DNA of 64,000 nt. Origin: Himantopus leucocephalus. Its lineage: Eukaryota; Chordata; Aves; Charadriiformes; Recurvirostridae. The notes below the pieces were generated by a model, which ran no database searches, was not told the DNA's origin, and was given only the letters and a program-made list of their open reading frames with translations. The position numbers and the translations under genes were made by a program. The stretch is taken from assembly GCA_003993805.1 (NCBI GenBank), contig RSEF01000018.1:132253-196252 (forward strand). Reading direction: 5' to 3'. Shown here piece after piece: positions 50,201 through 62,275 of the stretch (position 1 is the stretch's first letter; the number at the start of each line of letters is the position of its first letter).

Positions 50201-50709
50201 AAAAATATCCAGAAGATTTTCCCAGAAAGTCTTCTGTGGCCAGAATGAGTGCAGAAAGAAGAGTTTCTGAAAATCAAGTGAGCTTCTCTGGATAGTGGGG
50301 AAGGTTCTGCTTTGTGGCGCCTTGTCCAACACTGTGGAAAGAAAAAGTTACAGGGTTCTCATGTTCTCCACTGCCCCAGAGCGGTGACAGTCTCTGGGGA
50401 TGCAGATTAAAATGATTAACAAAGTTTAAAACAAATGGTGACATATACTAATCATGTAATTATAGGGCAACTCCAGATACGTAAACCACACCCAGAAAAC
50501 ATGCACACAGTAAGTACAATTTTTCAATTGGATTAGAATTTTAATTAGCAATTTTATTCTCAGATTTCAAAATTTCTCTAGGATGTTAGGTGATAATCAA
50601 GGGTCAGAGGTGCTAATACATGAAAGGACATACGCTCCTGTGAGTGTGAGTGAAGCTGGTGGCTGGAGTTGGACAGGACATTAAAATCAACAGATAAAAT
50701 CAGAGTCAA
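47278..50709. other. intergenic DNA between GAS7 and MYH13, part 2
   Basis: Apart from a second ancient CR1-type tail at about 48585-48660, I recognise nothing here. The 49.7-50.2 kb part is slightly GC-richer and has overlapping frames on both strands without known domains. Confidence 0.45.
48585..48660 (-). mobile_element. ancient CR1-type fragment (3' tail)
   Basis: ACATAAGACAAATAGCTCTGG, ATCAGACCACAGGTCC and ATCTAATAGCAGAAG fit the same old CR1 reverse 3'-end pattern as the copy at 47.2 kb (TACTGGATCAGACCAAAGG type). It is diverged and short. Confidence 0.5.
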
Positions 50710-50835
50710 AGAATCATAGAGCCGCTGAGGTTGGAAGGGAACCCTGGAGGTCATCTGGTCCAAACCCCTGCACAAGCAGGGCTACCTACAGCTGGTTGCC
50801 CAGGACTGTGTCCAGATGGCTTTTGAATATGTCCA
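50710..50835 (-). mobile_element. CR1 LINE, 3' end
   Basis: Reading the plus strand, AATCATAGAGCCGCTGAGG, TTGGAAGGGAACCCTGGAGG, TCATCTGGTCCAAACCCC and GGTTGCCCAGGACTGTGTCC are the reverse complement of the avian CR1 3' end. It is truncated after about 125 bp. Confidence 0.92.
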
Positions 50836-51137
50836 AGGACAAAAATTAAAAATCTATGCTGTAAAAATATCATGGGGAAAAGAGGTTGCACTTTATCCCT
50901 GGAATGGTCGCTTTGAGGACTCACAGGCTGAAGGAGGTGATTTGATGGCGTCTGAGACAGAGGCCTCATTCCCCTGCTATCCTTCCCCAACGACCACTCT
51001 ACCTGCTAGCTACATGGTCCTGACCTTCCTGTGGCTGGTACCACTTCTGTGTTCCTCAGCCTTTTCAGTGAATCGATCAGTCTTCAAACAGCAGAATGCA
51101 ACTCTGTTCCTGCTAGATTAGTGAGTTCAGCTGAATC

Positions 51138-51850
51138 GGTGAAAAGTGTAGACTGGAAGGGATATCAGGGGTCTTTACTCCAATCTCCTACTCAAAGCAG
51201 GGCTAAATTCAAGGCTAGATGAAGCTGCTCAGGGCCTTGTCCACTGGTATCCTGGAAATCCCCGAGGATGGAGACTTCACAACCTCTCTAGGCAGTCTGT
51301 CCCAGGGCTGCACCACTCTCATGGTAAATAACGTGTTCCTGTTGTTGAAAAAGAATTTCCCTGGTTTGCAATACGAGACCATTGCCTCTTGTCCTTTCAC
51401 TGTACTCTTGCAGGAAAAGCTTGGATGCATCTTAATTTGCAACCCCGTTTTCAGCAGTAGATCCCCCGCTAGCCTTCTCTTCTCTAGGTCAAACGAACCT
51501 AATTCTCTTCACATCTCCTCGTATGGCATGTGCTCCTGCTGACCAACACCAGGGGCTTTTGTTGGATCCTCTCCAGTGCGTCAACATCTCCCATATAATG
51601 GGAGGGTCCCCAACTTGAACACCGTATTGCAGATGCCGCCTCACCAGTGCCAAGCAGAGGGGAACAACCACATCCCTCCACCTGCTGTCTACTTACCGGC
51701 CACTTACTAATGCAATCCCATGACTGGTTAGCATTGTTACTGCAGGGGAGCACTGCTGCTGATACAGGTTCAATTTGTTTTCCACCAGAATCCCGAGGTC
51801 TTTTCTGTAGGGCTGCACCCTGGCAGTCAGTCCCCAGTCTGCACTGATAC
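51138..51850 (-). mobile_element. CR1 LINE, 3' ~0.7 kb
   Basis: This is a second, independent reverse CR1. It begins with GACTGGAAGGGATATCAGG and passes through the TCTAGGCAGTCTGTCCCAGG block, the CCATTGCCTCTTGTCC block, the CCTCTCCAGTGCGTCAACATC block and the CCAACTTGAACACCGTATTG block. These are recognisable steps along the CR1 reverse-transcriptase end and 3' UTR. Its own 3' end is separate from the copy at 50.7 kb, so two insertions lie in the same orientation 300 bp apart. Confidence 0.88.
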
Positions 51851-54499
51851 ATGGAGCTGTTTTGTCCCAGGTTGAAAATATAAAGAGGATTTAGTATTTC
51901 ATAGAATGAGAACAAATGTATGAGGTGAATTAGACCAAATTTGTCATGTCATTAAAAAGGGTCAAACTCTGAGTCCTCTTGTGCTAATACAAGTGAGGTG
52001 CAATGGTGGCACATGGGAACCCAGTTTCATACCTGAGAAATCTCAGTTTTCTGCAAACAGTTTTTAGAGCTGTACAAGGCCTGATGTGGGTCACAGACAC
52101 AAGCAAAGGGGCTGTAACTCTCAGCACAATTTACCCTTTTCCTAGAAAAAGGCCCTGCAGGCTTGAAAGAGAATCCTGTAGGCCACTGGAATGAATCCCA
52201 CTTCCATCCCTTCCCCCAGGACCTCAAAGGAGGAGCAGGCACCATGCCTAGAAGCGATGAGCTTTGTGTGTGCATGGTGTGTTTTTAAATCAGCATTTTA
52301 ATCCTCCTTCTGACTTCACAGATAGAAAAACTTACTAGTAAAAGTTATTCCTAGTATACACTGAGGTATGACACAGCCCCTGCTCTCTTAATAAGCTTTT
52401 TTGTTACTGTTCTAAAATAAAGAGTTTGTCCTTTTTTATTTCCTAAGCATATCTCACACTACCTCTGGTTCAACTAAATAAAAAATAGTATGTTTCTCGT
52501 TCATAAAGAAATAAATAAAGTTTATTTTGAAAACCTAGCAGTTACCCTATCTCAATTTCCTTCCAACTTTCTCGTTTTGGTTTTTTTTTTGTTGTTGTTT
52601 TTCTTTTTTTTTTTTTTATCCTCTCAGTCCCTCTCCTATTTTCCAGAAACCGTCTGCTTCTCTTCAGGATGCTAATATGCACCTGCATATCTCATAAATT
52701 TAGTGGCAAGAAGTAAGCACAGAGATACAGAAATACAAAAACCTCTGAGCTGGGAATAGTCTGGAGTTGCCCACTGGAACTGCTCAGCACAGACCTGTGT
52801 CCAAGTTCCTGCAGTCTCTGGAGGCTCAGTGCCTCCCTCCTGTCCTCTCAGTCTCTCCCTGTGTGGAGATGCTTAGCTAAACAGTGAGCAATTTTTGAAG
52901 AACACATGACATGGATGTTTGCTGTCATTTTCACATTTATAGCTCAGTGAAAGGCATGGCCTGTTTTATTTTTTCATCAGCCAAGAGCAATTCAAGCCTT
53001 TGGCCCGAGCACTGTCCAAACCATCCACTTGGACAGTGCCCTCTGCCCCTCTGCAGCAGTGGAAGCTGCACAGATTTGGACCGAGTCTTAAACCTTCCCC
53101 CTGGTTCTTCTGCCTCCCTCCCAGAGCTGTCTTGAGTGAGCAAGGTGATGAGGTCTGTGGTCACAAAAGGAAGCCAGTGATGCTAATGTACAGCCTAACC
53201 ACCTATCAGGCTGCTTTACTGAAATACTCCTGCAGAAAGACAGGTGATCACACAAAACGACCCTTCCTCCTGCTGGCCAGCATGCCCAGAACAAGCCAGT
53301 GCACATGCATCTGGTCATCCCATTACCTCTCCCTTCCTGGTCTCCCGGGACAAGCAAAGGACTCGGAGGGCTCTGCAGATCTCATGACAACCACAAAGCA
53401 CATCTAGAAGCTTTTGGGAGTGCAAAGAAATTCTCAGACAAAGGCTTTTCTTTCAGCTTTATAAATATGTTTGCAGCCGTCATCGTGTTAAAGAAAAAAT
53501 AGCCTGAAAAACCACTCCTGCAGAACAAAACTCCCATGCAGGAGCTGTTTGTCATTCTTACCATTTTTCTTCCTTTATGTACCAATAAGAGTACTGAGAA
53601 TAGGTCTGTACTTCACAAAAGGATAAACCCTGCTAATCTACTGATTTGTCTGCCGGCATTGTGCTTATCGCAGCACTGTGTGTTGGCTGGGGCAGACGCG
53701 GTCCCAATGTGCACAGCTGTGCAATGAAAACCCTATCACGTCACGTGTGGCAGCGGGCAGGACCTGCTGCTCGGGGGGGGTTGGGCACAGTGACAGTCCA
53801 AGTCACAGACTGATGTGTTTGTGACCAGGCTGCCCACATCCACCTCTGACACCAGAAAATGCCACGCTGAAGAACGTGAGAGCCAGAGCCAATGGTGGCA
53901 GATAGCCATGGAGCAGAGGAAAAGAAACAATAAGATGGTTTTGGTCAGGTTGACAGGCAGTGATGGCAGATGACCATCTGATGGGGCGTGAGCAGACTAT
54001 GACTGTCAGAGAGCTGTGACTGGCACAACGGATCCTGAATGTGAGCAGGATGACCAGTCAGGAGGCCAGCAGTGATGGCAGGGTCTAAAACACTGGAGAA
54101 GGGTGACAGAAGCCCAAAGGGAACACAAAGTATGAGAACAATTGAGGCAGATGGAGGAGAAAGGAATGCCATGGAAGGAAGGAGCGTCAGGGGGAGGTGG
54201 GCAGCAGGCCACCGAGTACTGATGCAAACGGGAGGAGGCAGAGACCTTGTGAGGGGTGACCAGCTGGTGCGGGGTGATGGCACCGGTGTCTGAAGACAAG
54301 AGCGACATGGAGGAAAGCAGCCAGAGCCACTGGCTGTCACTTGGACACGACCGCCGGGCTGAACAGCCTGGCAACGTCCGCCTCCTACAGACAGCAAGCA
54401 TCCAGACATTTTAAAATGAAAAACCGGAAGCTGTTGATGTCCTCCAGAAATTTTTGCTGCTCAGAAAGTGTCCCTTTCTTCACTTAGACAACGAGGAGC
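51851..54499. other. intergenic DNA between GAS7 and MYH13, part 3
   Basis: No gene is recognised. T-rich runs lie at about 52578-52617. From about 53.86 to 54.3 kb the plus strand is purine-rich with recurring GATGGCAGATGACC-like words, possibly a decayed repeat. Confidence 0.5.
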
Positions 54500-54960
54500 A
54501 GCTCAGCACAGACCGGCGCCGGCCCGGCAGCCAGGGACCCGCGCCCTGCAGAGGGCACGCTGCTCCCCGGGGCGCGCTGCGGGCCGCGGGCACTGGGGGC
54601 GGACCGGGGCCAAGGGCGTCCCGGAGGGGCGAGGCCGGGGGCGGGCAGAGAGCGCGGCAGGGCCGGGCTGCGGGGCGGGCGGAGGGCCGGGGCCGGGCCC
54701 GCGGCGGGAGGAGGCCGCCGGCCCGCCTCGGGCGGCCCCGACCGAGCACCCGGGCCTGGCACCCGCGGCCGCAGGGCAGGGCGGGACCGCCCGCCGCCGG
54801 CCCGGGCGCAGGCACCGCTCGGCGGCAGGGCCCAGCCCGGACCCGCCGGACCCTGCGGGGCTGCCGGGGGGGTGCCCGGGGCGGCCGAGGGGCTGCCGGG
54901 GCTGAGCGGCCGGGCCATCCTGCGGGGCTCAGCAGATCCACCCCGTCCCCTCACGGAGGA
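54500..54960. promoter_or_regulatory. orphan CpG island between the two genes
   Basis: About 460 bp of extremely GC- and CpG-dense sequence with several GGGCGG-type boxes stands alone about 0.55 kb beyond the MYH13 polyadenylation signals and 12.5 kb upstream of GAS7. No exon of either gene falls in it. The Arg/Gly/Ala/Pro-rich open frames on both strands are a composition effect. CpG islands usually mark promoters, so it may start an unannotated transcript. A plus-strand transcript would run antisense through MYH13, and a minus-strand one would head toward GAS7. Confidence 0.6.
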
Positions 54961-54977
54961 GAGTACCCCCGGACACC

Positions 54978-55192
54978 CTGTGTGGAGCAAATCTTCCCCC
55001 CCACCCCCGCATGGAGCAGGTACCCCCTCACCCACACGCACTGCATAGAGCAGATTCCACACACACCCNCCCCCACTGCATGGCGCAGATTCCCCCCATA
55101 CACACACACACTGCATGGAGCAGATCTCACACACACACACACTGCATGGACCAGATCCCCCCACACGCACACGGTGCATGGACTAGGTCCTT
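54978..55192. repeat. ~34-bp minisatellite, about seven units
   Basis: CATGGAGCAGATC-like cores recur at about 54980, 55012, 55045, 55080, 55115, 55146 and 55179. C-rich or ACACAC spacers separate them. One base inside the array (55069) is N, so assembly was uncertain here. The array abuts the orphan CpG island. Confidence 0.8.
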
Positions 55193-55513
55193 ACAGAGGA
55201 CACTCCGGTGCCCACAGAGCTGCCCGGGGGGGCTGCAGGGGCGGAGGATGCTGGTCAGAGGCATTGTTACAGCCTTACGGGGGGATCTTTGTGTTTTTCC
55301 TACTTAACTCTTATCTTCGCTCAAGCAGAAACACTGAGCTGTGGAGAACAGCTGAGAAGCATGTTCCCATTGCCCTGGGAACCCTTTTCCCTACACGGGA
55401 CACATCCTGGACTTTGGGAAGTGCTGCCATACCTGATACACCCATTCACAGATGCTCACCGACCATCTCATAACGAACTGATAGTCCTTACAGTCAGCAG
55501 AATGTCGCCTAGG
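55193..55513. other. sequence between minisatellite and MYH13 3' end
   Basis: This stretch lies downstream of the MYH13 polyadenylation signals. I see no gene or known repeat in it. Confidence 0.5.
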
Positions 55514-55525
55514 TTTATTTTTATT
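55514..55525 (-). terminator. MYH13: MYH13 polyadenylation signals (two AATAAA)
   Basis: On the minus strand AATAAA occurs at 55525-55520 and again at 55519-55514. They are directly consecutive, about 155-165 bases after the MYH13 stop codon. Sarcomeric myosin heavy chain genes have short 3' UTRs of about this size, so cleavage near 55.49-55.51 kb is likely. Confidence 0.8.
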
Positions 55526-55678
55526 TCTCACAGCTTCTACTTAGGCTTGGCTAAATACGACCAGGTCAAAGACCAGTTACATGCACATCTCATTACTTGA
55601 AGCAAGTCACGAATATCTCTGTTGGATGCACAGAAGTCTATATTGTAAGAGAGCCTGCCGCAGCTCTGGTCAGGGACC

Positions 55679-55693
55679 TCATTCCTCTGATTT
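55679..55693 (-). CDS. MYH13: MYH13 last coding exon (four residues and stop)
   Basis: After a T-rich acceptor ending TATTTAG, the minus strand reads AAATCAGAGGAATGA, which is Lys-Ser-Glu-Glu-stop. Joined at phase 0 to the preceding exon it gives the tail GGQ-KSEE, close to the human MYH13 end ...GSQKMEE. A tiny last coding exon with a short 3' UTR is usual for sarcomeric MYH genes. It is too small for ORF finders; I found it by looking for the known C-terminal motif. Confidence 0.85.
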   Translation of the reverse strand, partial: KSEE

Positions 55694-56051
55694 CTAAATA
55701 TTAAAAAAAAAGAAGATAATGTAGAGGTTACTAGAGCAATTGAATTATTTGTGGTGTTGCTTCAGGTCTGTGGCTATTGCAAATGTTCTGCCATATTACT
55801 GGCAAAGAACCAATATCTCCCAGACCTGGATTCTTGGAGTCGATCATATCTGGTCTGTGTCTTGAGAGGCACCAAAAGGACTTTCAAAACTCACTGTTTT
55901 TGATTAACTGCTGATTTCTGGCCTTCCTTTATGAAGGACACTCCAGTGCAAGAGTGAGAAGAATACAGCTGTGGCTGCCAGGTGTTTGGACAGAGATCTT
56001 CGTGGCCCTTGCTGCGTAGGAATGGTCCTTCTCTGCAGCCCTTCAACTCAC

Positions 56052-56186
56052 CTGTCCTCCAACGTCACGACTTTTGGCTCGCAACTTGTTAACCTGGCAT
56101 TCAGCAATATCAGCTCGTTCTTCAGCCTCTTCCAGCTCGTGCTGGGTCTTGCGGCATCGTGAGAGATTGGTGTTTGCCTGTTCTTC
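56052..56186 (-). CDS. MYH13: MYH13 exon, C-terminal rod
   Basis: A TTTCAG acceptor and a CAG|GTGAGT donor bound 135 bp in phase 0 (45 codons). It encodes [20 protein letters not shown] and continues through [23 protein letters not shown]. The words LSRCR and [10 protein letters not shown] are characteristic of MYH13 and not of MYH1/2/3/4/7/8, which carry KLRVKSREV-type ends. This is the main basis for the isoform call. The segment belongs to the light-meromyosin coiled coil that packs into thick filaments. Confidence 0.96.
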
Positions 56187-56575
56187 CTGAAAGTCATGCA
56201 GTGCCGTCAGCGACATGGACACGAACTGACATTGCCCTGTTACCATTAACTGAACACCCTACGGCTGTGCCGCAGTGACATCACCTACTACAGTTAGCGT
56301 TGCAGCTGCATCCCTGCATTGCCAGCACTCTGAGCACTTCTGTCTACTACTGTCAAGAACCAGAGCACTCTGCCGGGGACAGAACAATTAGTCCTGCCCA
56401 GTTCCAGCTGGCAAAATTGGCTAGTGTGGCTCCAAAAGTGCAACAACTCCAGGATAATTACAGCTGTGCCCGCTCTGTTTTGAGCCATAAGTCTTTATGA
56501 GGTAAGGACTCATGCCAAGGACTTATGCTCAAAGGCAATAGCCGTATCTGCCCCATCAAACTGAGGGTTCAGTTA

Positions 56576-56773
<198 letters not shown>

Positions 56774-56831
56774 TCAGCCTCAGAAGATGGACTGAGGTCA
56801 CGAGCCTAAGAGGGCAGGGGATTTGAAATAC

Positions 56832-56936
56832 CTGGTAAGTGAGCTCCTTCAGCCTTCGTTCATACTTGCGAGCACCTTTCAGTGACTCTATTCCCCGTTT
56901 CTGCTCAGCATCAAGCTCGTTTTCTAACTCATTGAT
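56832..56936 (-). CDS. MYH13: MYH13 exon, rod
   Basis: This 105-bp exon (35 codons, phase 0) encodes [20 protein letters not shown] and [15 protein letters not shown]. The ELENELD-EQKRG words match MYH13 (human ELENELDVEQKRG), whereas the other fast myosins read ELENEVE-EQKR. The acceptor is TTTCAG|ATCAAT. The donor CAG|GTATTT is weak beyond +4. Confidence 0.95.
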
Positions 56937-57394
56937 CTGAAACAGAATATGACGGTGAAGACTGCAAGCTGATCCTGCTGTAGGACCCTGGGGACCGAGG
57001 TTCTGCAGACTAAGGCTGCAGAGAAAGCGGCAGTGCAGGGCAGCTTCCTGCAGCTGTTTCTTGGTGCTAGACTAGCTACTAACTGCTCACTATGCTATAT
57101 TAGTAGTGACATAGTGTGTGAATCCACGGTTATATATAGAAGGAACTTAGCTATGCCTACCTGGGGCATTTATAATGAAAATTAAGTTTAAAACTCTCAG
57201 AGCAGAAGAAATTGAAACAGGGAAGGGAGGGCTCTGTCAATGTTCACCAGGTAAATAGGGAAAATCTGTTTCAGTTGTAACCTTTGAGTCCAGCTCACCC
57301 TCGTGAATAGTCCTTACCAGCCTCCCATAGCTCCCTGCCTCTTCTGCAGTGGATATAAGTCAAACCTGGACACCAGTGTTTTTATTTCTGCGTG

Positions 57395-58330
57395 GGTATT
57401 TCCTTTCAAAGCCAAGAGCACCTAATTCCCAGTCAGTTATGCTGCGTTTTGGAACAAGAACAGTTGAAGAGCGCAATAAGTGGGTCAGGCTGGTCCATCT
57501 AAGCTGAATACTCTGCCTCTCTGAGTGGCAGCAGCATATACTATTTAGGGACAGCAGGTGGCACATCTGTGCCTGTTCCCTTAAGTACGTCTATAAACCT
57601 GCTGATTTCTGATCCCTTTTTGAACCTTCTACCAGCTGCCTCTACAGCCTTCCATGGCAGCAGGTTCCAGAATTTCAGTGCCCACTCTGTAAAGTACTTA
57701 GTTTTATTTCTTTTAAGCTTGTCTCCAGGCGAAGATGTCCTGATCTGCACTGTGTGTCCGTGCTTCTCATATTGTGCGTTTTGATGAATAACCATTCAGA
57801 AAACCTCTTGGTCACTGCTGTCATGATTCTGTAACCTCTGATCACCTCCCTCTCAGCCATCTCCTCTCCGAATGAAAGTCCTAGCCTATTTTGTCTCTCC
57901 TTATAAGGCTCCAGCCTGGGTGCCATTCCCTGGATGCTTCTCTAACTGTCAGGTCCTTCTTGAGTTGCAGAGACCAGAACTGCACGTGGTACATCTAATA
58001 TAGTGGCAAGTGGTGCTCTCTGTCTTCTTCTCAGTGCCCTTCCTAATGAAGCCCAAATGTTTTTCTCTTTTGGGTTTTTGCTTCTACTGCACGTTGAACA
58101 GTTTCTGGGGCCTGTCACGAATGAGACTGAGATCTCCTGACTGGGCTGTAATTGCCAGTTCCAAGTTCATCCCCAAGTAAGTATGTTTTAAATTGTTTTT
58201 CCCTAGATAAGTTACCATATATGTCTGCCCTGATGTTCATCTGCCACCATTTTTGCCCACTCATTTTTTATGAGGTCATTCTTAAGTTCCTCACCCACAG
58301 TGCAATGTACAACTAGTCAGTGTAACTCTC
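57395..58330 (-). mobile_element. ancient CR1-type LINE inside an MYH13 intron
   Basis: The plus strand reads through landmarks of old amniote CR1 elements in reverse. They are GGTCAGGCTGGTCCATCTAAG, the GGCAGCAGGTTCCAGAATTTC block, TCATGATTCTGTAACCTCTG, CTCTCCTTATAAGGCTCCAG, AGACCAGAACTGCACGTGG, and the ATCTGCCACCATTTTTGCCC block. It spans over 0.9 kb and is strongly diverged, so the insertion is old. It has the same orientation as MYH13. Confidence 0.8.
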
Positions 58331-58439
58331 ATAAAATCTGCCGGAGATACCTGGGGTTGTCCCTGTTGTAACCTTCCCAAGAGGTTCCAGCAACCAAGGG
58401 CCCACTCAGGAACTTAACCTTAGCCTACTCTTGTCTTCA

Positions 58440-59781
<1,342 letters not shown>

Positions 59782-59907
59782 ATCTGTGATCGCTTTCTTT
59801 GCTTTCTCCTCTGCATTTCTGGCTTCCTGAATGCTGTCTTCAGCTTCACTCTGTAAATGGGTAATGTCCACTTCCAGTCTCTTCTTGGTGTTGAGGAGGC
59901 TTGTGTT
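59782..59907 (-). CDS. MYH13: MYH13 exon, rod
   Basis: This 126-bp exon (42 codons, phase 0) lies between AACAG|AACACA and GAT|GTGAGT. It encodes [20 protein letters not shown], then [20 protein letters not shown] and TD. The DSIQE motif resembles MYH13 (human NSIQES) more than the DIVQE of other fast MYHs. The downstream neighbour exon is 1.2 kb away and the upstream intron is only 84 bp. Confidence 0.95.
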
Positions 59908-59991
59908 CTGTTGGGACAGCCAGAAGACAGGTCATTCCCACCCCATTTCATTCCACTCCCACATGCCTATTGTAAAGGAGATACCAACTAC

Positions 59992-60195
59992 CTGTGAGTG
60001 AAGAAGCTGCACTCGCTCACTGGCATCTGTCAGCTCCTGCTCAGAAACTTTCCGGGCTCGCTCTGTCTGCTCCATAGCAGCTCGCATCTCCTCCATTTCT
60101 GTTGTCATCAGATTGTTCCTACGCTCTACCATAGCAAGCTGCTCCTTCAGGTCCTCGTTCTCTCTCAAAGCATCGTCCAAGTGGAGTTGGGAATC
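59992..60195 (-). CDS. MYH13: MYH13 exon, rod
   Basis: This 204-bp exon (68 codons, phase 0) encodes [20 protein letters not shown], then [20 protein letters not shown] and a block ending [12 protein letters not shown]. The [19 protein letters not shown] and ERRN words fit MYH13. The acceptor is TCAAAG|GAT. The donor CAG|GTAGTT is followed by an 84-bp intron. Confidence 0.95.
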
Positions 60196-60281
60196 CTTTG
60201 AAGGTGAAAGCACCATGAGACTCAGAGGCAAGCAGAGTGAGTGGCAAAGACCTGTAGGACAGTAACCCTCATGGTCCCTAC

Positions 60282-60590
60282 CTTGAGTTGCCCTTGCACG
60301 GCTTTGAGGTGCTTCTGTGTCTCTGCTACCTGGCAGTTGGCATGGCTCAGCTGTATTTCCATGTCATTCAGATCTCCCTCCATCTTCTTTTTCAGCCTCA
60401 AAGCATCATTTCGGCTTCTGATCTCAGCATCCAGCGTGGTCTGCATAGACTCTAATACCCTCTGGTGATTTCTCTTCAGCTGCTGAATTTCCTCATCTTT
60501 CTCTGCACTCCTTCTGTCAACATCTGACTTCACCTGGTTCAGCTCCAGCTGAACACGTAAGATTTTTCCCTCTTCATGTTCTAAAGAGCC
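60282..60590 (-). CDS. MYH13: MYH13 exon, rod (large)
   Basis: This 309-bp exon (103 codons, phase 0) starts [20 protein letters not shown] and ends [22 protein letters not shown] and AETQKHL-VQGQLK are MYH13-type words; other isoforms have [10 protein letters not shown] and AEALRNLRNTQG. The acceptor is TGCCAG|GGC and the donor is AAG|GTAGGG. Splicing at phase 0 to the previous exon requires that exon to end GAG before a GC donor. Confidence 0.96.
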
Positions 60591-61384
60591 CTGGCAGGGT
60601 TGAAATAATATTATTTTTCTCTGTAGTGTCATTTATTGGGAAATGCCTATGCAGAATTTTGACACTTTACAGTCAGTAACACAGATATATTTGCCTTACT
60701 GTAGACCTTTAGAAAAGGCCTAGCACTGAAAAAAACAGCTGCTCTTCCCATACACAGGAATCATTATACCTTAGTTGGATATTAATCAGTAATTTAGGAA
60801 TAAGACTCCTTAGGAAAATGCCTCCAATATCACAAGGTCTGTGCACTGAGGGCTATGTTGACACTGCAGAGATAACAAAACATGTGAAGGCATAAAATAG
60901 GACAGCCAAGTCTCATGCTCCGAAGAAGCTTGCCTTCTCTTGCATCTCCATGCTGAATTCGGCTTAGGGCCTCTACGTTTAGTCCCACCCCAGTGACTGT
61001 GTGGGCATCTTCCCCTTCCACACAGCCTTTTCCCTCTGGTACTCATACCATCTAGCTTCTGATGTCTGGGAGTTAGAAGCCTGAGGATGAGTCTCTACAA
61101 CCAGTGGGTAGAAATAAGCACATCCAGGGAATAAAACAGTTGATGTAGCCTTGGCATCCCTTTTAAGAACGGACCCTTCAGAGATGCCTATTTCTCCTTT
61201 TTGATTCTAGAATGAGCCTATAGTGACTAATTCAGGATAAGACTGATGACATTTAGATGCATAAATTAGAGCAGAAGGATTTGCATGTCCACTATAAATC
61301 TTGCTTCTACTGCCCACCTATCTAGTGAGATCTAAAGATTAGAGATGTGTCAGTTGTTTTATACTTCTTTTCCTACCTAAGGGG

Positions 61385-61692
61385 AGTTACAGAGAAAATA
61401 AGGTGAGGCTCTTCTTGATGGTGGACAGCAAAAAGACAAAAGGCAACTGTCAAAAGTTGATACAGGGGAAATCCTGACTGCGTATAAGGATAAAAATATT
61501 TTCCCATGAGAATGATGCCTCACTGGAAAACGTTGTTTAGCAATACTATGAAATCTCCATCCTTGGAAGTTATGAAGAACAATTAGACAAGGCTTCGAGC
61601 AACCTCATGTAACTTTGAAGTCAGCCCTGCTTTGAGCAGGAGGTTGGACTGAAGACCACCAGAGATCCTTTCCAACCTAAGTTAATTCTGTG
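61385..61692 (+). mobile_element. CR1 LINE, 3' fragment, antisense in MYH13 intron
   Basis: The segment reads GGAGTTACAGAGAAAATAAGG, a CTGTCAAAAGTTG block, GAAATCTCCATCCTTGGAAG, an AGACAAGGCTTCGAGCAACC block, GCAGGAGGTTGGACTGAAG and CCTTTCCAACCTAAG. This is the CR1 3' end with a decayed tail. It is moderately diverged. Confidence 0.85.
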
Positions 61693-62212
61693 TCTCTGTG
61701 TTTGAGCTATGTCCTAGGTATACCATGGGCAGCTCCATGAAATGCTCTCAAAGGCATTTTGTGGAGAATCAGATATGGAAGTACCAAAAGCTTTTCCAAG
61801 AGACAGTCAGGGCAGATAGGGAAGACAAGGCTGAACCTAGACAAGAGGGAACTGAAAGAGCTACAATCTGTCATGGATTGGGAAAAAAGTAACATTTAAA
61901 GTTAGGAAGAGCTGAGGGATAGCCAAAGACAGTAAGGAAGACTGAGAGACCATGGAATTGTGGGATCTGGTATATGCAGCCCGTGTCAGCAAAGCATGTC
62001 AGTGGACCAATGGCACCTCCAAGATTCAGCTGATCTCCAGCAAGCTCTCCATGTTCATCAGAACCCATGTCCTGTCAACTGACTCCTCTTTGAATGTATT
62101 ACTGACTTCCATTCATTGAAAGTGGAGGAACTGAAGAAATGTAATCTTAATTCTCTTCAACATTCAGCTTTCTTTGAACAGGAGGTGACATCAAGAAGAT
62201 TTTTAAGTATCA

Positions 62213-62275
62213 ATTGGACACCCTCCTTGATTAATTTGACTAGAATTGGACACATTCTTGATTAATTTGACTAGA
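62213..62275. repeat. 32-bp tandem duplication in MYH13 intron
   Basis: Two adjacent copies share ATTGGACA and then CTTGATTAATTTGACTAGA. They differ by a few bases between those parts (CCCTC against CATT). This is a recent local duplication with no evident function. Confidence 0.9.

Noticed and set aside
53860..54300. Possible decayed tandem repeat with GATGGCAGATGACC words
   Set aside because: The word recurs only a few times with irregular spacing. I could not define a unit well enough to list it as a repeat.
54454..55473. 339-codon plus-strand frame over the orphan CpG island and minisatellite
   Set aside because: Composition is that of GC-rich and tandem-repeat DNA, it crosses an N, and no domain is recognisable. 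The island may be a promoter, but this frame is not a supportable gene.
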